11,178 bases of DNA from contig JAJBVC010000018.1 in assembly GCA_020860025.1 (NCBI GenBank), forward strand, positions 1-11,178, in the 5' to 3' direction. Position 1 is the stretch's first letter, and each line of letters opens with the position of its first letter. Shown piece after piece: positions 7,436 to 11,178 of the stretch. The position numbers were made by a program, and so were the translations under genes. A model generated the notes under the pieces. It made no database searches, was not told the DNA's origin, and worked only from the letters and a program-made list of their open reading frames with translations. Origin of the DNA: Clostridiales bacterium (GTDB taxonomy: Bacteria; Bacillota; Clostridia; Oscillospirales; Acutalibacteraceae).

Positions 7436-10400
7436 ATGTCCTGTTTTTCTGAAGAATTCAATAAGAGTAAAGAATTTTCAAACCTCAGTCAGAGCGTTCA
7501 AAGTATGAATACTCCGATTGGGGTTATCGGTCTTACCGATGTCAGCAAATGCTTTGCGGTTCATTCACTTTGCTCATCGGGCGAAAAAGCGTTTATTATC
7601 ACTCCCGATGAGGCTACAGCCGTTCGTGTACACGAAAGTCTTTCACAGCTTCAGGACGGTGTACTTCTTTATCCTTCAAGAGAATTTACGTTTGTTGAGG
7701 TTACCGGTGTAAGCCGTGATTTTGAGCATATCAGGCTCGGTGTGCTGTCAAATATTTTAAGCGGAAATTACAGTGCGGTCGTATCGTCGGTAACAGCCGC
7801 CTGCCAGTATACTATGCCGCCGAGTGAGCTTGAAAAAAGAAGCTTTACGATTAAAACGAATGACACAATCGACATAAACGACCTTGTAGAAAGACTTTCG
7901 GCAGCAGGCTACGCTCGGTATGACCAGGTTGACGGAACGAGTCAGTTTGCCGTCAGGGGCGGTATTGTGGATATTTTTCCTGCTTTCCTCGATTCTCCCG
8001 TTCGTATTGAGTTTTGGGGCGACACTGTCGATACTGTTTCATCGTTTGACGTTGATTCTCAGCGACGAACAAAAAACCTTGATTCAATAAAAATTATTCC
8101 CGCAAACGAAGTTTTATTTGACAGCGGCGAGGAGCTTGCCGACAAAATAGACGCTCTTGCAAAAACGCTCAGGGGCAAGGCTGTAAAGGCACGTGAAAAG
8201 CTTTATGCCGACAGCGACCGTTTAAGAAGCGGACTTACGCTTAACTGTCTTGATAAATACAGCCCTCTTTGCTTTAAGTCAAACGGTATTTTCGATTATT
8301 TTGAGGGCAGGCTTTTTGCTTTTGAAAGCGCTCGGATTAAGGAAAAATGCAATAAGCAGGAACGGCTTAATTCAGAAGAGCTTAAATGGATGATCGACGA
8401 CGGCACACTGTGCAAAGGTCTTGATAAATTCAGTCTTACATTCGGTGAGCTTACCGATATTTACGAAAAAAACAACGCTGTATATCTTGATTCGCTTCCG
8501 AGAGGCAGTTTTGATACTCCCGTCGGCCATCTTGCAAACTTCAGGGTGCAGAGCCTTAATGTCTGGAACGGAACGCTTACCCAGCTTAAAGACGAGCTTT
8601 TCCCATTGATAAAAAGCGGCTACACCGTTTGTATGGCTGCCGGAACGGCAAGAGCCGGCAAAGCGCTCGAAAGCGATATTCTCGATATGGGATTTAACGC
8701 TGTGTTTTACGAAAAACCGCCCGAAAAATTCCAATCCAAAACGGTCAACATAATCATTGGCACAATGCCGGCAGGATTTCAAATCAGCGATATAAAATTT
8801 GCCCTTATTACTCATTCGAAGGTTTCGCAAAACGCAAAGAAGTCGAAAAAGGTCAATTCAAAAAATGCCATTCACTCTCTTGACGAGCTTGAAAAGGGCG
8901 ATTATATCGTTCACAATATACACGGAATCGGCATTTTTGAGGGTATTCATCCGCTTGAAATAAACAAGGTTAAAAAGGATTATATCAAAATAAGTTATGC
9001 AAAGGGCGATACGCTTTACGTTCCGGTAACACAACTTGATTTGGTTTCAAAATATATAGGCCCTCACGACAACAGTCACGTCAAAATAAACAGCCTCGGT
9101 TCGACCGAATGGAAAAGGACAAAGGCAAAAGTCCGCTCTTCCGTTAAGGATATGGCAAAAGAGCTTATTTCTCTTTATGCCAAAAGAATGGCAACAAATG
9201 GTTATGCTTTTTCCGAGGACAGTGATATGCAGCGTGATTTTGAACTGCGTTTTGAGTATGAAGAAACAGACGACCAGCTTCGCTGCGCTGAGGAAATAAA
9301 GCGTGATATGCAAAGAAGCGTTCCTATGGACAGACTGCTTTGCGGCGATGTAGGCTTCGGCAAAACCGAAGTTGCCCTGCGTGCCGTTTTCAAGTGCGTT
9401 CTTGATTCAAAGCAGTGCGCAATTCTCGTACCGACAACAGTTCTTGCAATGCAGCATTATCAAACTGTTTTGAAAAGATTTGAAGCGTACCCTGTCAGAA
9501 TAGAAATGCTCTCTCGCTTTGTTTCTCTTTCAAAGCAAAAGCAGATTTTAAAAGACGCCGCCGACGGAAAAGTAGATATTATTATCGGCACTCATAAACT
9601 GCTCGGAAAAAATATTCAGTTTAAGGATTTGGGGCTTCTTATAGTTGACGAGGAACAGCGATTCGGCGTGGCGCAAAAGGAAAAGATTAAAGAAAAATTC
9701 CCACGAGTTGACGTTTTAACTCTGTCGGCAACGCCTATTCCACGTACTCTTAATATGGCTATGAGCGGTATCAGGGATATGAGCCTTTTGGAGGAAGCAC
9801 CGGGTGAACGTCACCCTGTTCAGACGTATGTTGTGGAATATGATGATGAAATGATTACCGAAGCGCTTGAAAGAGAAATCAACAGGGGCGGTCAGTGCTA
9901 CTATCTTCATAATAATATTGACACTATTGAGCATAAGGCTATGGTAATAAAAAAGGCGATTCCCGACGCAAGAGTCGGAATTGCTCACGGCAAAATGGAC
10001 GAGGAACAGCTTTCAAACGTATGGAAACAGCTTATAAACGGCGAGATTGATATACTTGTCTGTACAACTATTATTGAAACAGGCGTTGACGTTCCCAATG
10101 TAAATACACTTGTTATTGAAAATGCCGACCGTATGGGCCTTGCGCAGCTTCACCAAATTCGTGGCAGAGTCGGCAGGTCTTCACGCAGAGCGTACGCTTA
10201 CTTTACATTTACAAGAGGCAGAGAACTTTCCGATGTTGCTACTCGCCGTCTTGAGGCTATCAGGGAGTATACGGAATTCGGCTCGGGATTTAAGATTGCA
10301 ATGCGTGATTTGGAAATTCGTGGTGCAGGTTCGCTTCTCGGCAACAAACAGCACGGTCATATGGAGGCTGTCGGATACGATATGTATATCAAGCTTCTTG

Positions 10401-10927
10401 AAGAGGCTGTCGCAATGGAAAAAGGCGAAATCAGCGAGGATTCCGTTTCGGAAAAGGACTGCCTTATCGACCTTGCGATTGATGCTCATATTCCCGATAC
10501 GTATATCTCATCAACGGCTCATCGTCTTTCTATGTATAAGCGTATTGCGAATATTAAAAACGACAAGGACGCTAATGATGTTTATGATGAGATGACAGAC
10601 CGTTTCGGCACTCCGCCGTCGTGCGTTTGGGGTCTTATTGAAATTGCGCTTTTGCGTAATACGGCGCAGTCGCTTGATATTACGGAAATCACACAGCGAA
10701 ACGGCAGCGTTCTTCTTTATTCGTCAAATGTCGATATTAAAACCGTCGCAGTTTTAAACGCTTTTATGAAAGGCCGTGTTTCTCTTTCGGCAGGCAAAAA
10801 GCCGTATATAGCCGTTAAGCTTTCGCCGCAGGAATCAACGCTCGAAACGCTGAAGGAAGCACTTACTCTTATACTTCAAGCAAGGGAGCATATTGAAAAA
10901 GTAGACGAAACGCACCAAAACAGTTGA
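7436..10927 (+). CDS. mfd: Transcription-repair coupling factor
   Basis: This 1163-residue protein is a full-length Mfd (E. coli 1148, B. subtilis about 1177). It recognises RNA polymerase stalled at DNA lesions, pushes it off by ATP-driven translocation and recruits UvrA for nucleotide excision repair. Domains in order: a UvrB-like UvrA-binding module in the first 340 or so residues (QFAVRGGIVDIFPAF is typical); a linker domain; the RNA polymerase-interacting CarD-like domain from about 483 (LEKGDYIVHNIHGIGIFEG) to 560; the RecG-like translocase with Walker A GDVGFGKTE (Lys643), DEEQ box 738-741, TLSATPIPRTL and motif VI RGRVGR (909-914); and a C-terminal TRCF domain from about 1010 with AHRLSMYKRIA. 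All ATPase motifs are intact. ATG 7436 has TAGGAG 5 bases upstream. It is the last gene of the operon. No clear terminator follows, and its stop codon lies inside the -35 box of the next promoter. Confidence 0.97.
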   Translation: MSCFSEEFNKSKEFSNLSQSVQSMNTPIGVIGLTDVSKCFAVHSLCSSGEKAFIITPDEATAVRVHESLSQLQDGVLLYPSREFTFVEVTGVSRDFEHIRLGVLSNILSGNYSAVVSSVTAACQYTMPPSELEKRSFTIKTNDTIDINDLVERLSAAGYARYDQVDGTSQFAVRGGIVDIFPAFLDSPVRIEFWGDTVDTVSSFDVDSQRRTKNLDSIKIIPANEVLFDSGEELADKIDALAKTLRGKAVKAREKLYADSDRLRSGLTLNCLDKYSPLCFKSNGIFDYFEGRLFAFESARIKEKCNKQERLNSEELKWMIDDGTLCKGLDKFSLTFGELTDIYEKNNAVYLDSLPRGSFDTPVGHLANFRVQSLNVWNGTLTQLKDELFPLIKSGYTVCMAAGTARAGKALESDILDMGFNAVFYEKPPEKFQSKTVNIIIGTMPAGFQISDIKFALITHSKVSQNAKKSKKVNSKNAIHSLDELEKGDYIVHNIHGIGIFEGIHPLEINKVKKDYIKISYAKGDTLYVPVTQLDLVSKYIGPHDNSHVKINSLGSTEWKRTKAKVRSSVKDMAKELISLYAKRMATNGYAFSEDSDMQRDFELRFEYEETDDQLRCAEEIKRDMQRSVPMDRLLCGDVGFGKTEVALRAVFKCVLDSKQCAILVPTTVLAMQHYQTVLKRFEAYPVRIEMLSRFVSLSKQKQILKDAADGKVDIIIGTHKLLGKNIQFKDLGLLIVDEEQRFGVAQKEKIKEKFPRVDVLTLSATPIPRTLNMAMSGIRDMSLLEEAPGERHPVQTYVVEYDDEMITEALEREINRGGQCYYLHNNIDTIEHKAMVIKKAIPDARVGIAHGKMDEEQLSNVWKQLINGEIDILVCTTIIETGVDVPNVNTLVIENADRMGLAQLHQIRGRVGRSSRRAYAYFTFTRGRELSDVATRRLEAIREYTEFGSGFKIAMRDLEIRGAGSLLGNKQHGHMEAVGYDMYIKLLEEAVAMEKGEISEDSVSEKDCLIDLAIDAHIPDTYISSTAHRLSMYKRIANIKNDKDANDVYDEMTDRFGTPPSCVWGLIEIALLRNTAQSLDITEITQRNGSVLLYSSNVDIKTVAVLNAFMKGRVSLSAGKKPYIAVKLSPQESTLETLKEALTLILQAREHIEKVDETHQNS

Positions 10928-10952
10928 TTTTTTATTTGTAATATGTTATAAT
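10924..10952 (+). promoter_or_regulatory. Extended -10 sigma-A promoter for the secreted-protein gene
   Basis: TTGATT (10924-10929), a 17-base spacer and a perfect TATAAT (10947-10952) are present, with an extended -10 TG at 10944-10945. The -35 box overlaps the mfd stop codon (10925-10927). Transcription would begin near 10959, giving a leader of about 38 bases. Confidence 0.8.
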
Positions 10953-10962
10953 ACAAAGTGTA

Positions 10963-10974
10963 TAGATATATCTA
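10963..10974. repeat. 12-base perfect palindrome in the leader of the last gene
   Basis: TAGATATATCTA reads the same on both strands and lies just downstream of the predicted transcription start. It is immediately followed by an overlapping short inverted repeat, CTAAA-AAA-TTTAG (10972-10984), reaching the ribosome binding site. It could be an operator or a small hairpin, but AT-rich palindromes also arise by chance. Confidence 0.4.
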
Positions 10975-10996
10975 AAAAATTTAGGGGGAAGCCGTT

Positions 10997-11178
10997 ATGG
11001 CAAAGAGCAATAAAATTTTAGTTCTTATACTGTCGCTTATTATGGCGCTTTCGGCGGGAGTTGCAGTATTTTCTGTTGTTCAAAGTGAGAGCAGTGTCGT
11101 TTACGCCGCTTCGCTTACAGCACCGAGCGTTACGGTAAAAAGCTCGTCATATAATTCCGCAAAGATAAGCTGGAAAAA
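10997..11178 (+). CDS. Secreted protein with probable fibronectin type III-like domain, N-terminal part only
   Basis: An open frame starts at ATG 10997, with AGGGGGAAG ending about 5 bases upstream, and continues past the right edge; only 60 codons are visible. The N-terminus is a Sec signal peptide: a basic MAKSNK, a hydrophobic core ILVLILSLIMALSAGVAVF, and a likely signal peptidase I site after VYA at residue 37 or the next Ala. The mature start, ASLTAPSVTVKSSSYNSAK followed by ISWKK, looks like the first strands of a fibronectin type III domain (substitution pattern 'SAKISW'), common in clostridial cell-surface proteins. That domain call rests on about 20 residues and is tentative. The gene has its own strong promoter, so it is not part of the mfd operon. 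Its full architecture and role cannot be read here. Confidence 0.75.
   Translation, partial: MAKSNKILVLILSLIMALSAGVAVFSVVQSESSVVYAASLTAPSVTVKSSSYNSAKISWK

Noticed and set aside
8372..8830. 152-codon open frame on the - strand inside mfd
   Set aside because: It lies entirely within an intact, well-conserved mfd gene and its translation shows no recognisable domain. It is a shadow of the + strand codon pattern.

Overview
The window is a typical stretch of a moderately AT-rich, low-GC Gram-positive chromosome. The best guess is an anaerobic Clostridia member of the Ruminococcaceae/Oscillospiraceae type. The reasons are strong AGGAG-type ribosome binding sites, the Firmicutes gene pair pth-mfd, an O2-sensitive radical SAM enzyme, a long cytoplasmic GH2 beta-galactosidase, and a secreted fibronectin-III-like protein. 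The genus is an inference. All genes lie on the + strand, and no tRNA, rRNA, insertion sequence, phage gene or CRISPR array is visible.

Layout: (1) Positions 1-133 are AT-rich leader DNA with a possible -10 box and short alternative hairpins near the first ribosome binding site. (2) Positions 134-3829 hold a two-gene unit: a small membrane-anchored phosphoglycosyl transferase that starts surface-glycan synthesis, followed 9 bases later by a full-length LacZ-type beta-galactosidase with a GTG start. (3) Positions 3830-3991 are an intergenic region with a good sigma-A promoter. It drives a single-gene unit at 3992-5422, a radical SAM enzyme with extra C-terminal cysteines, closed by two tandem intrinsic terminators. 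(4) Positions 5566-10927 are an apparent operon: a CNNM/CorC (DUF21-CBS-CorC) membrane protein, peptidyl-tRNA hydrolase (pth) overlapping its 3' end, and mfd, the transcription-repair coupling factor. (5) From 10924 a near-consensus promoter, whose -35 box sits on the mfd stop codon, drives a secreted protein that runs off the right edge.

Functionally the window mixes housekeeping work (ribosome rescue, transcription-coupled repair, ion transport), sugar use (LacZ), envelope glycan initiation and one radical SAM enzyme whose substrate cannot be read from sequence. I do not see an obvious new multi-gene system. The most open questions are the radical SAM substrate, the pairing of a glycan-initiating transferase with lacZ, and the secreted protein beginning at the right edge.
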